Source: Methylobacterium sp. AMS5
Lineage (GTDB): Bacteria > Pseudomonadota > Alphaproteobacteria > Rhizobiales > Beijerinckiaceae
DNA length: 64,000 nt
Reading direction: 5' to 3'
Assembly: GCF_001542815.1 (NCBI RefSeq)
Contig: NZ_CP006992.1
Location: 592,501-656,500 of the forward strand
The stretch's first letter is position 1. Each line of letters starts with the position of its first letter. The notes below the pieces were generated by a model. The model saw only the letters and a list, made by a program, of their open reading frames with translations. It was not told the origin of the DNA and did not search any database. Made by a program: the position numbers and the translations under genes. Shown one piece after another: positions 1-8,145 of this stretch.

Positions 1-114
1 ACCTGCAAACGAAGGATCCGCGTTTTTTCGAGTCAAACCTCCGCAAAAATCGGTCTGTCGCTTCCATGCCCCCGGTGAGGGCGGATGGACGCCGCCCGAT
101 CAGGGAGATGCGAC

Positions 115-375
115 ATGAACAAGCTGATGATTTTCGCGCTCGTCGGTGCCGGCCTTCTCGGCGCCGCCCCCTCGGCCTTCGCCCAGGAGACCGCTCCGCA
201 GCCCGCCAATCAAGAATTCCTCGGCGTCGATCTCGACAATGGCGGCGTCTACTACAACGGGCGCAATTCCGGCCGGTACTGTCTCTATCGCACCGTCGAG
301 GTGTTCAACCGCTATACCGGCTATGTCGAGACCCGCCGGGTGCGCCGCTGCGGCCGCGGCCTCTACCTGCCGTAA
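115..375 (+). CDS. Small exported protein of unknown function
   Basis: An 86-residue protein. The N-terminus is a clear Sec signal peptide: MNK, a hydrophobic stretch, then an APSAFA cleavage region near residue 23, leaving about 63 mature residues. The mature part is rich in Tyr, Asn, Gly and Arg, has only two cysteines (near residues 56 and 79) that could form a disulfide, and ends in a basic tail. I chose ATG 115 because it begins the signal peptide and has a purine-rich stretch (agggaga) just upstream; the longer in-frame start at 85 would add a charged leader. I do not recognise the family. It lies upstream of and collinear with the caspase cluster, but nothing links it to that cluster functionally. 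Confidence 0.75.
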   Translation: MNKLMIFALVGAGLLGAAPSAFAQETAPQPANQEFLGVDLDNGGVYYNGRNSGRYCLYRTVEVFNRYTGYVETRRVRRCGRGLYLP

Positions 376-387
376 GGGGGCGCCGCG

Positions 388-459
388 ATGCTGACCGCGA
401 TCTCACCGCTCCACCTCGCCGCCCTCGGCCTCATCCTCACGCTGTTTGCCGGGGGCTGA
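388..459 (+). CDS. Possible 23-residue hydrophobic mini-protein
   Basis: A short frame of 23 codons begins 12 bases after the preceding stop, with a good Shine-Dalgarno match (aaggggg, 374-380). The peptide is almost entirely a single hydrophobic segment (LAALGLILTLFAGG at its end) with one His and no charged residues, typical of bacterial membrane mini-proteins. No family is recognised. It may instead be a chance frame in GC-rich DNA; ribosome profiling or conservation would decide. Confidence 0.3.
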   Translation: MLTAISPLHLAALGLILTLFAGG

Positions 460-664
460 GCGCCACGATGCCGGACCTGTTTCGAGGCCGGTCCCATTCG
501 GCCTCCGATGCGCGGGACCGCTCTCCGCGGATGGGCGGCGAAGCCCGGAGGGCGACATTGTTTCCCAGCCCCCGAGCGGCTACCCCTGGGCCGCGTCCCA
601 GAGCGGGCGCGCCCGCTCCAAGGATGACAGCCTCGGTCCGCGAACCGAGAGGAGGACGATCCGC

Positions 665-2770
665 ATGCCGAGACAGGCTCCGGTTATCGCTGCGCGCCGA
701 TTGCTCCGTGGAGCCGCGCTCCTCCTGGCCGCCTGCCTTGCCCTCGTGGTGCCGGCCGAACTCGCGCTGGCCCAAGCGACACCCGAAGCGATGTCCTTCA
801 CCGACAACGCCGACTCGGTCGCGGTGGTGATCGGCAACCGCAGCTACAAGCAGGCGGTGCCGGTCGATTACGCCCACAACGACGCCGAGGCGATCCGCGC
901 CTATCTCATCGAGCGTCTCGGCTACCGCGAGAGCAACGTCTTCATCCTGAAGGACGCGACGCTCAACGAGTTCAACCAAGTCTTCGGCACCGAGCGCAAT
1001 CCGCAATCGGGCCGGCTGTGGCGCACCACGCGCGAGGGCCGCTCGAACGTGTTCGTGTACTATTCCGGCCACGGCGTGCCGGATCTGACGACGCGGCAGC
1101 CCTTCCTGCTGCCCGAGGACGGCAACCCGAACCAGGGCGAGAGCGGCTATGCTCTCGAGACCCTCTACCGCAACCTCGACCTCGTGAAGCGCAAGATCGG
1201 GCCCGAACGCCAGCTCGTGGTGATGGTCGATGCCTGCTTCACCGGCGAGACCGGGCGCAAGGGCGAGAGCCTGCTCGCGGTCTCCGCGCCCGGCTTTGCC
1301 CCGGCCCGGCCGAAGGCGGAGAGCGGCATCGTGCGCCTCGTCGCCACCTCCGGCGCGACGCCCGCGAACTGGGACGAGACGAACAAGCTCGGCCTGCTGA
1401 CGAGCCGTTTCCTGATGGGCGTTTCGGGTCTCGCCGACGCCAAGGATGGGGCCGGCAACGGCGACGGGTTGATCCAGTGGCCGGAGCTGAAGGGCTACCT
1501 GCGCCGCGAGGTCGAGGAGGCGGCGCGGCGGGCCTCGGGCCGGGAACAAGTGCCGGAGATCGACGACGCACCGATCGTGGTGAAGGCCTCGCTCCCCGTC
1601 GCGGCGGTGGCCGGCGGCGTCGCGGCGATCCGCGACGAGGCGGCGTGGCGGCGGGCGGAAAACCTCGGCACGCGCGAGGCTTTCGAAGCCTATGTCGGCA
1701 CCTGCGGCGAAGCCTGCGCCTACCGCTCCCAGGCGATGGACCGGCTGCTCGCCGGCCGCAAGCGCGACGCGGCGGCGATCGACCAGGAGAACTGGGCCAA
1801 GTTCGGTGCGCAACGGCAGTATCAGGCTTATCTCGATTCCTGCGGCGAAGCCTGCGCCTATCGCAGTCTCGCGGAGGGCTATCTCGGCGGCGCCAATCCG
1901 AGCACCGATCCGCGGGTGAAGCGCTGCGACGCGCTTGCCGCCGGCACCGACGATCCCGACCGGCCGAAGGGCGTGCCGGGGGTGAAGCTCGGGCGGGTCG
2001 AGGCCTCGGCCGCCATCGAGGCCTGCCGCGGCGCGGCGGCCTCCTATCCGCAACTGCGCCGCCTCAGCTACCAGCTCGGCCGCGCCTACGACCGGGCCGA
2101 CCGCTCCAAGGACGCGTTTGCCGCCTACGACTGGGCGGCCAAGGCCGGCAGCGTCTCGGCAATGAACAACCTCGCCGCGCTCTACGAGAACGGCCAGGGG
2201 GTCAAGCGCGGGCAGGCCGAAGCCTTCCGGCTCTACCGGCAGGCAGGCGAAGGCGGCAACGTGGTGGCGCTCGCCAACGCCGCGCGGATGCTCGAATACG
2301 GCAACGGCATCCCGAAGAACGAGGCGGAGGCGGTCGCGCTCTACAAGCGCGCGGTGGCGGGCGGCGACGTGCCCTCGATCTCGAAGCTGGTGCCGCACTA
2401 CGCGACCGGTGCCTACGGCTTCCCGAGGGATCTGCGACAGGGTTTCGACCTGTTCCGGCAGGCGGCCGACAAGGGCGATCCCGTCGCCATGGCGACGATG
2501 GCGACGCTGATCGACAACGGTTTCGGCCGCTACTTTCCGGGCGTGCGCTCCACCGACATGGTGCTGCGGGCGTGCAAGCGCGGCGAACTCGGCGCGGCCT
2601 CGGTCTCGGCCACCGACACGGCGGCGCAGAAGCTGAAGCCGGAGACGATCCGCACCGTGCAGCGCACGGTCAAGGAAGCGGATTACTACTCGGGCGCCCT
2701 CGACGGCCGCTTCAACCCGGTTTTCGTGCGCGCTCTCGACCAGTACGCGCGGGCGAACGAGGCGGAATGA
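665..2770 (+). CDS. Exported caspase-family protease with Sel1 repeats and a C-terminal peptidoglycan-binding-like motif
   Basis: A 701-residue protein with a signal peptide (hydrophobic residues about 12-35, cleavage near LALAQA). The caspase/peptidase C14 fold follows: an opening VAVVIGNRSY strand at 52-61, catalytic His136 in VYYSGHG and catalytic Cys191 in MVDACFTG, both intact. Residues about 330-410 carry a duplicated motif, CGEACAYRS, at 347 and 393. Sel1-type helical repeats occupy about 483-620. The last 45 residues (VQRTVKEADYYSGALDGRF) resemble a peptidoglycan_binding_1 domain. ATG 665 is chosen for the signal peptide and an upstream ggagga; the frame is open further upstream. It overlaps the next gene by 4 bases (ATGA), so the two are probably translationally coupled. 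The signal peptide makes a periplasmic site likely, unlike typical cytosolic metacaspases. The substrate is unknown. Confidence 0.88.
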   Translation: MPRQAPVIAARRLLRGAALLLAACLALVVPAELALAQATPEAMSFTDNADSVAVVIGNRSYKQAVPVDYAHNDAEAIRAYLIERLGYRESNVFILKDATLNEFNQVFGTERNPQSGRLWRTTREGRSNVFVYYSGHGVPDLTTRQPFLLPEDGNPNQGESGYALETLYRNLDLVKRKIGPERQLVVMVDACFTGETGRKGESLLAVSAPGFAPARPKAESGIVRLVATSGATPANWDETNKLGLLTSRFLMGVSGLADAKDGAGNGDGLIQWPELKGYLRREVEEAARRASGREQVPEIDDAPIVVKASLPVAAVAGGVAAIRDEAAWRRAENLGTREAFEAYVGTCGEACAYRSQAMDRLLAGRKRDAAAIDQENWAKFGAQRQYQAYLDSCGEACAYRSLAEGYLGGANPSTDPRVKRCDALAAGTDDPDRPKGVPGVKLGRVEASAAIEACRGAAASYPQLRRLSYQLGRAYDRADRSKDAFAAYDWAAKAGSVSAMNNLAALYENGQGVKRGQAEAFRLYRQAGEGGNVVALANAARMLEYGNGIPKNEAEAVALYKRAVAGGDVPSISKLVPHYATGAYGFPRDLRQGFDLFRQAADKGDPVAMATMATLIDNGFGRYFPGVRSTDMVLRACKRGELGAASVSATDTAAQKLKPETIRTVQRTVKEADYYSGALDGRFNPVFVRALDQYARANEAE

Positions 2771-4098
2771 GGCTCCTCCTCGCCGCCCTGCTGCTTCTCC
2801 CGGCAACCGCCCGCGCCGATCCGAGCACCGCCACGCTCAAGCCTTTCCTCGATGCGGTGGCGGCCTGCGCCGGGCGGCCCGACCTGACGCTGGCGGTGAT
2901 CGGCGTCGAGCCGGGCCAGTCGGCGCTCTCGCGCGAGCAGGCCGAAGAGGTGCGCCTCGCGGTCGAGAGCCGGCTCCAGGCGACGGGTCGCGTGCGGCTC
3001 GCCCCCGCCGCCGACGTGGTGCGGATCAAGGCGCTGCGCGAGGGCACCACCGGATTGTCCGGAGCGGAGGCCGAGGCGCAGATCCGCGCGGCCTTCTCGG
3101 GCGATGCCAGCGTGTTCCTGGTGGAGCCGCACCGGGCCGGCGAGACCGCGGCCCTGCGGCTTCAAGCGATCACCCGGAACGCCGCCTGCAAGGCCACGAG
3201 CGAGCCCATCATCCTGCCGATCCGCGTCGGGGCCGGCGTCGCCGACATCGATGCGGTGATGGAGGGGGCGGTGAAGGCCTTCGCCGGGGCCGCACCGAAC
3301 GCGAGCGCGATCGCGGTCTGCCCCTTCGTGGCGGAGGGCGGGCACTCGACCTGCGCCGGCGCGCTCACCGATCGCCTCGTCATCGCGCTCGACGCCGAGG
3401 CGCGCTCGGCCAACCGCATCCTGAAGGGGGCGCGGCTCGACGTGCGGCGGCTCCCGCCCGGCACCGCCTGCTCCGGCGCGATCACCGCACGCGGGCGCTT
3501 CCTCACCGACCGGAGCCGGCAATCTTGGATGGAGCTGGAATTCCAGCGCGATGGCGCGGTGCTGGCCCCGACCGGGCGGCGGCGCATCGGAATCGAGGGG
3601 CTCGGCTGCGATCCGACCCCGCGGCCCTTCCTCGACCATCTGGCGACGACCGCCCGCACCGATGCCGGGCGCCTCACCGTCGCGGCCACGGCCACGCCGT
3701 TCGCAGCCGGGCAGCGCCTGGAGATGCGCATCGAGGCCCGGGCGCGGCAAAACCTCTATTGCTGGGTGGTTGCCCCCGACGAGACCGCCTTCGTCGCCCT
3801 GCCGGTTCGCGGCAACGCCGCCTCCGCTGCGCCGCTCAAGGCCGGCGAGGCAAAGCGCTACCCGCGCGGCTACGGCCTCGACGAGATCGTGGCGGGCGAG
3901 CCCTTCGAGAACCTGTTCGCCTGTTTCGGCGTGGAGGGCGGCCTGCCGCCGGAACTCGCCGAGCGCTGGCTCGCGGCGGCACCGGACGCGGAGGGCGAGG
4001 CCAAGTTGCTGCAGCCCCCCGACGTGCTCGACCTCTTGGACAAGATCCGCGCGACGCCCGGCATCACCGAGGCCACCGCGCGAATCGTGGTGCGGTGA
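2767..4098 (+). CDS. Exported DUF4384-like protein, partner of the caspase
   Basis: A 443-residue protein with a short signal peptide (MRLLLAALLLLPATARA, cleaved near residue 17). The first 200 residues contain an alternating strand/helix pattern with repeated Ala/Arg-rich helices, perhaps a CsgG/FlgO-like domain. Residues about 311-391 (RLEMRIEARARQNLYCW..., then FVALPVRG...GLDEIVAGEPFENL) match the style of DUF4384, a domain often found beside caspases and Ser/Thr kinases. The start codon overlaps the caspase stop (ATGA), which sets the start firmly. I infer that it works with the upstream protease in the periplasm, as regulator or substrate-presenting partner. The function is not established. 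Confidence 0.8.
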   Translation: MRLLLAALLLLPATARADPSTATLKPFLDAVAACAGRPDLTLAVIGVEPGQSALSREQAEEVRLAVESRLQATGRVRLAPAADVVRIKALREGTTGLSGAEAEAQIRAAFSGDASVFLVEPHRAGETAALRLQAITRNAACKATSEPIILPIRVGAGVADIDAVMEGAVKAFAGAAPNASAIAVCPFVAEGGHSTCAGALTDRLVIALDAEARSANRILKGARLDVRRLPPGTACSGAITARGRFLTDRSRQSWMELEFQRDGAVLAPTGRRRIGIEGLGCDPTPRPFLDHLATTARTDAGRLTVAATATPFAAGQRLEMRIEARARQNLYCWVVAPDETAFVALPVRGNAASAAPLKAGEAKRYPRGYGLDEIVAGEPFENLFACFGVEGGLPPELAERWLAAAPDAEGEAKLLQPPDVLDLLDKIRATPGITEATARIVVR

Positions 4099-4240
4099 CG
4101 CGGCTTCGGGCAGCAACGGGAGACGGGGCCCGACATGGCAGTCGAGGCGAAGGCGAGCATACGAGAGCAGGGCCGACATCCTGCCGGAGTGACGGCAGGA
4201 GCCCCCAACCACCCCCCGCAACCCCGGAGCTGCCCGCACC

Positions 4241-4786
4241 ATGTTCATCAACGGCGCAGCCCTCGGCGTCGCGCTCTGGCTCCTCACCATGGCCCTCGTG
4301 CTGCTCACGGGGGTGCTCATCGCGCATCTCGTCTGGCTCACCCGGCTTGCGCGCGGGCCCGCCCTCGCCGGCAGCCCGGTCTCGGTCCGATGGCTCATCG
4401 TGGCGGCTGCGGTGGTGACGCCGGTTCTCAGCTTCTACGCCAGCGAGATCGCCGCCCTTTGGCACCGCCGGACAGCCGGAGAGACCGTTACGTGGCGGCG
4501 GCTCGGGATCGTGGCGGCTCCGACCGTCGCGCTCGCCGCGGCCGGCGCGCTGAGCGAGGAAGCGCGTTACCTGCCCGAATACCGCACGTGGTCGCACACG
4601 GCGCGAACCTTCGCGGGGTTGCTGCGTCTCGTGCCGATCGCGCAGGGGCTGCTCTACATGATCCTGCGCGTCTTCTCGGCGGGTCGGCGCCCAATGCTGA
4701 TCTGGCTCACGTTTCCGGTCATCGCCGCGAGGCTCGTCTTCCTGCTCATCGGAACACCCGCCGATTGCACTCTGCTCGTCCCATGA
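4241..4786 (+). CDS. Multi-pass membrane protein of unknown function
   Basis: A 181-residue protein with about four hydrophobic segments: 8-33, 49-68, 86-100 and a C-terminal pair around 125-175. It follows the DUF4384 gene after a gap of 142 bases and precedes the coiled-coil gene. No catalytic motif is visible and I do not recognise a family. ATG 4241 has a weak purine tract (ccggagc) upstream. It may be the membrane component of the envelope protease cluster, but that is position only. Confidence 0.7.
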   Translation: MFINGAALGVALWLLTMALVLLTGVLIAHLVWLTRLARGPALAGSPVSVRWLIVAAAVVTPVLSFYASEIAALWHRRTAGETVTWRRLGIVAAPTVALAAAGALSEEARYLPEYRTWSHTARTFAGLLRLVPIAQGLLYMILRVFSAGRRPMLIWLTFPVIAARLVFLLIGTPADCTLLVP

Positions 4787-4960
4787 GGAGGCGACGCCCC
4801 GAGCGGTGCGGGAGGGTGACGGATGTTCGGGCTCGGGGTATCGATACGGCGATGCGCGCCGGTTCCTCGTGTCGGGCGCAGGCTCGCGGCGCAAGCCGTG
4901 CGCGCGCATCGACCCGGACGCCGGCAACCGCCCGCCCGCGCCGATGCTCCGAGGAGGCGC

Positions 4961-6352
4961 ATGACCGGCGGATACGACGAACGCTGTGCGGCCGATCTGG
5001 CCGCCGTCTGCGACGGCCGCGACCTCTCCCGCGAGGATCGCGCCTGGCTCGCCCGGGTCGTCACCGGCGCCGTGCGCCCGAACCGCGACAAGCCGCTCTG
5101 GGACCTCGCCCACGCGCTCACCGCCCTGGCTCAGGCAACCGATGCGCGGAACGGGCGCGACCTCGTCACCCTGGCGCTCGATCCCGGCCTCGCCACCGCC
5201 GCAGCCGTGTCGGCGCGCTTCGCCGGAACCGTCCCGGCCGACGCCCGCGGCCCGGTCTTCGGCGAGGCGTGGCGCACGAGCTGGGCCGGCCTCGCGCGGC
5301 TGCTCGCTCTGGCAGAGTTCGTGCTGACGGCCGAGGATCTGGCGCAGTTCGCCGCCGTCACGGGCTGGCTCGACGACCTCGCATCCGCCCCCGATGCCGA
5401 GGGCGCCGCGTTTCTGGCAAAGCGCCTCGCCCGCCATCTCTCCGCCTACCGCAACGCCCACCTGCCGCTGGCGCCGCTGGAGCGCCGCTTCCGCGCGATC
5501 CTCGGCTTCCTGGGGGGACGCAAGGACTTCGGCGACGACGACATCCTCGCCTTCTGGCGCACCGAGATGGAGGCGGGCGAGCGGCCGGGCTTCCGCACAA
5601 TCGCCGAACATTTCGTGACCTTCGAGGCGGGCGCGCATCTGGTGGGCGGCCTGGACGGGCTGTCCGCACCCGTCTCCCTCGACGCGCATGCGGGGTGGGA
5701 GGAGCGGCTCGACGCCGCGCTCGGCGATCTCGCCGCCGCCGAGCCGGCCGAGACCCTGGCGGCCCTGCTCGCCGACTGGCCGGAGGGTCCCAAGATCCTC
5801 ACCGGGGCCGAGCGCGAGGACCTGTCCGACTTCCTGCGCCTGGAGCCGTTCCACCGCACCCGTCCGCTGACGGCTCTGCGGGCGGCGAGCTTCGGGCGGG
5901 TGCAATCGGGCATCGCCAACCGCCTGCGCCGGGGCGGCGGCGGGGCCGAAGTCGCCGAGCGGGCGACCTGCGCCGAGGCCGAGAGCTACGCGGCGCTCCA
6001 AGAGCGGGCCGGCGCGCTCGCCGCTCATCTCGCCCGGATGCTGCGCATCGCGGCGGCCCTGCGCATCGCCGAGCGCGACGGGCTCACCCCGGAGGTGCGG
6101 GCCGCGCTGGAGGCCGCGGAGGCGGATCTGCGCCGGGTGCGCCGGGCCGGTTTCGAGGACCGCGCCGTCCTCACCGCGGGCTTTGCTGCCACGCAAGCCG
6201 CGCTCCTGCGCCTCACCGAAGAAGCCGGCCGGCTCGAACGGGCGCTCGCGGCTTTGGCCCGGCAGCGCCCGCTCGACGCGGCCTTCGCAGCGGATCGATC
6301 CGTCTTCGCGGCCGCCTTCGCGGCGGCTTATGCCGAGGAGGCGGCTGCGTGA
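4961..6352 (+). CDS. Ala/Arg-rich helical protein of unknown family in the caspase cluster
   Basis: A 463-residue soluble protein without signal peptide or transmembrane segment, so it is probably cytoplasmic. It is predicted mostly helical; the C-terminal third (residues about 335-460) is rich in Ala, Leu, Arg and Glu and could form long helices or coiled coil. ATG 4961 is chosen because it sits directly behind gaggaggcgc, a strong Shine-Dalgarno match, whereas the upstream frame has none. It overlaps the next gene by 4 bases (GTGA). No enzyme motif is seen. The N-terminal half (for example DIPLLYRxE-like stretches are absent) gives no family clue; it could be a cytoplasmic adaptor for the downstream one-pass membrane protein. 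Confidence 0.72.
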   Translation: MTGGYDERCAADLAAVCDGRDLSREDRAWLARVVTGAVRPNRDKPLWDLAHALTALAQATDARNGRDLVTLALDPGLATAAAVSARFAGTVPADARGPVFGEAWRTSWAGLARLLALAEFVLTAEDLAQFAAVTGWLDDLASAPDAEGAAFLAKRLARHLSAYRNAHLPLAPLERRFRAILGFLGGRKDFGDDDILAFWRTEMEAGERPGFRTIAEHFVTFEAGAHLVGGLDGLSAPVSLDAHAGWEERLDAALGDLAAAEPAETLAALLADWPEGPKILTGAEREDLSDFLRLEPFHRTRPLTALRAASFGRVQSGIANRLRRGGGGAEVAERATCAEAESYAALQERAGALAAHLARMLRIAAALRIAERDGLTPEVRAALEAAEADLRRVRRAGFEDRAVLTAGFAATQAALLRLTEEAGRLERALAALARQRPLDAAFAADRSVFAAAFAAAYAEEAAA

Positions 6353-6909
6353 GCGACGAAGCCCAACTGCTCGCCGAAATCCACGCCGCCCGCGCGCTGA
6401 TGCGGGCACAGGTTCCGGCTGTCCGGCCAAGCCACGCCGCTCAGCCGGGTCACGCCGCCCTCTGGGCGCATGCCACCCGGGAGCCGGGCGGCCCGGTCGA
6501 TCTCGCGGTGGTCCGGGCGATCCGCTCCGATCCCGAGGCCGCGCGGCGCTACCGCACCCTGCTCGGCGCGCAGGCCCTGGCCCACGCCCCCCTCGCGGCT
6601 GCGGCCTCGGACGGGGCGCTGACGCGGCGCCGGGTCGGCCCATTCGAGCTAGAGATTCTGGAGGGCACGCCGCCGCTCCTGATCCTGCGCGGGCCGGACG
6701 GGCCGATGCCGCGGCGGATCGAAGCTTGGCTCGGTGACGAGACGGTGCGGCTCGATCTCGGCCCGCCGGTCGACGGCGCGATCCTGCTCGCCCTCGATCC
6801 GGCCTTGGCCGAGGCCGACCGGCTCGGCCGCATGCTGCGCGATCCGGCCTGCGCGGTGTTCCTGCTGGGAGGAAGCGGGCCGCGCCCCGGTGGAGTGCAT
6901 CCGGCATGA
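6349..6909 (+). CDS. Small soluble protein of unknown function, translationally coupled
   Basis: A 186-residue protein starting at GTG 6349, inside the stop of the previous gene (GTGA), a classic coupled start. It has no signal peptide. The middle (RRVGPFELEILEG...LLILRGPDGP...IEAWLGDETVRLDLGPPVDGAILLALDP) reads as a beta-rich domain of short strands, possibly a carbohydrate-binding-like or small sandwich fold; this is inference from the alternation pattern. No family is recognised. Its tight packing between the helical protein and the one-pass membrane protein suggests these three form one functional unit. Confidence 0.7.
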   Translation: MSDEAQLLAEIHAARALMRAQVPAVRPSHAAQPGHAALWAHATREPGGPVDLAVVRAIRSDPEAARRYRTLLGAQALAHAPLAAAASDGALTRRRVGPFELEILEGTPPLLILRGPDGPMPRRIEAWLGDETVRLDLGPPVDGAILLALDPALAEADRLGRMLRDPACAVFLLGGSGPRPGGVHPA

Positions 6910-6916
6910 GCGTGGC

Positions 6917-8068
6917 ATGACCGGGCTCGCGATCCTCGTCCTCATCCCGACGACCCGGGGGCCGCTCCGTCTGAGGTCTTTGAACCGACGTCCCGGCCTG
7001 CCGGCGCCGGCCGCCTTCGCCGACGGCGATTACCGCCCCCTGCCCTGGTCGCCCGACTACGCCCGGCTCTGCGCACCGGGCGGGCCCGTCGCCCGGCTCG
7101 GCGGCGACGGGGGCCTGCCGCACGAACTGCGCCTGTCGGGCTCGTTCGATGCCGGCCGCTCCTGGGAGGTGCCGGTCTGTCTCGCCCACGGCCTCGCCGC
7201 CCGCGGCCACCGCTTCGTCGCGGAGCCGGCACAGGCCGACCTGATCCTCTGGGCGACCGGCGCGGTCGATCTCAACCTCGCGGTCCTGCCCGGCGACTAC
7301 GCGCTCCTCGACAAGATCGAGCGCTCCCGCGCCCTGCTCGCCGCGGCGCCGGAGGTGCCGCTCGCGGTCCTGCTGCCGGACGGGCCGGAGCGGGAGCCGG
7401 CCGCGGCGGCCTTCCGCGCGCTCGGACGGACGGGAGCGCCCCACATTCTGCCGGCCGGGGATGTTCCGGCGGCCGTGGAGGCGCTGACCCGGCCAGGACG
7501 GGCGACCGCACCGGAGCCCCGGTGCCGCACGCTCCGCCTCGCCCTGCCCGTGAGCGCCGCCGCGGCCGTCGGCCTCGTCGCGCTCGGCGGATTCATCGCG
7601 CTCGGGGCCCGGCAGGCCCCAAGCGTCGGCGCGGGGAACGAACCCGCTGCCCTGCCCGCCTCCTTGGCCGAGATCGCCGCGCCCTCCCCTCCCCCGGTCG
7701 AGACGCCGGCCGCGATCCGCGTCGAGGAATTGCGGGCGCCGCCCGGCTCGTCCTGCCGCCGCGTCGCCTTCGGCGCCGAGCCGGCCGAGCGCCGCCCTGT
7801 CGCACCGGAGGACGGCGACCGCCTCGCGCCGACCCGGCTCGTGCCCGAACTGTGCGGGGTCGCCATCGCGGCGGCACCGGGGCTGCGGCTCGAAATCGGG
7901 CCGGAGCTGCGCGCCGCCGCCCTGCCCCCGGTCCGGCTCGCCGACGGGGCGCAAGGCTACTTCCTGCGCGAGGCCGGGCGGCAGAACCTCGTCTACGCGG
8001 TCCAGGCTCAACCGGAACCGGGCGCCGCCCTGCCCGGCGGCCGGATCATCCACGCTCTGACGCGCTGA
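6917..8068 (+). CDS. One-pass membrane protein with cytoplasmic N-domain and periplasmic C-domain
   Basis: A 383-residue protein. Residues 1-200 form a globular domain; a single strong transmembrane helix follows at about 205-230 (LALPVSAAAAVGLVALGGFIAL), then a Pro/Ala-rich linker and a C-terminal domain of about 120 residues with two cysteines. The arrangement suggests a signal-transducing or anchoring protein with the N-domain in the cytoplasm. The N-domain has a Rossmann-like strand/helix rhythm (DLILWATGAVDLNLAVLPGD) but no nucleotide-binding motif. ATG 6917 begins 7 bases after the previous stop. No family recognised. The next gene's upstream alternative start (8068) would overlap this stop. 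Confidence 0.72.
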   Translation: MTGLAILVLIPTTRGPLRLRSLNRRPGLPAPAAFADGDYRPLPWSPDYARLCAPGGPVARLGGDGGLPHELRLSGSFDAGRSWEVPVCLAHGLAARGHRFVAEPAQADLILWATGAVDLNLAVLPGDYALLDKIERSRALLAAAPEVPLAVLLPDGPEREPAAAAFRALGRTGAPHILPAGDVPAAVEALTRPGRATAPEPRCRTLRLALPVSAAAAVGLVALGGFIALGARQAPSVGAGNEPAALPASLAEIAAPSPPPVETPAAIRVEELRAPPGSSCRRVAFGAEPAERRPVAPEDGDRLAPTRLVPELCGVAIAAAPGLRLEIGPELRAAALPPVRLADGAQGYFLREAGRQNLVYAVQAQPEPGAALPGGRIIHALTR

Positions 8069-8145
8069 TGTCGGAGCCGCAGCCGATGATGTTCGACCCC
8101 GCCGCGAGCGGCCCGACGACGATGCTGACGCAGAGGAGGGAGACG

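Noticed and set aside
665..2770. Cytosolic abortive-infection caspase (defence effector)
   Set aside because: The signal peptide and the wall-binding-like tail point to the periplasm, and no sensor or nuclease gene of known defence systems is in the cluster.
437..2806. Long minus-strand frame opposite the caspase gene (789 codons)
   Set aside because: It is the Arg/Ala/Gly/His-rich antisense shadow of the plus-strand gene; the plus frame carries catalytic motifs and a signal peptide.
4064..8053. 1329-codon minus-strand frame
   Set aside because: Low-complexity, Arg/Gly/Pro-rich and antisense to four well-formed plus genes; typical of GC-rich DNA.
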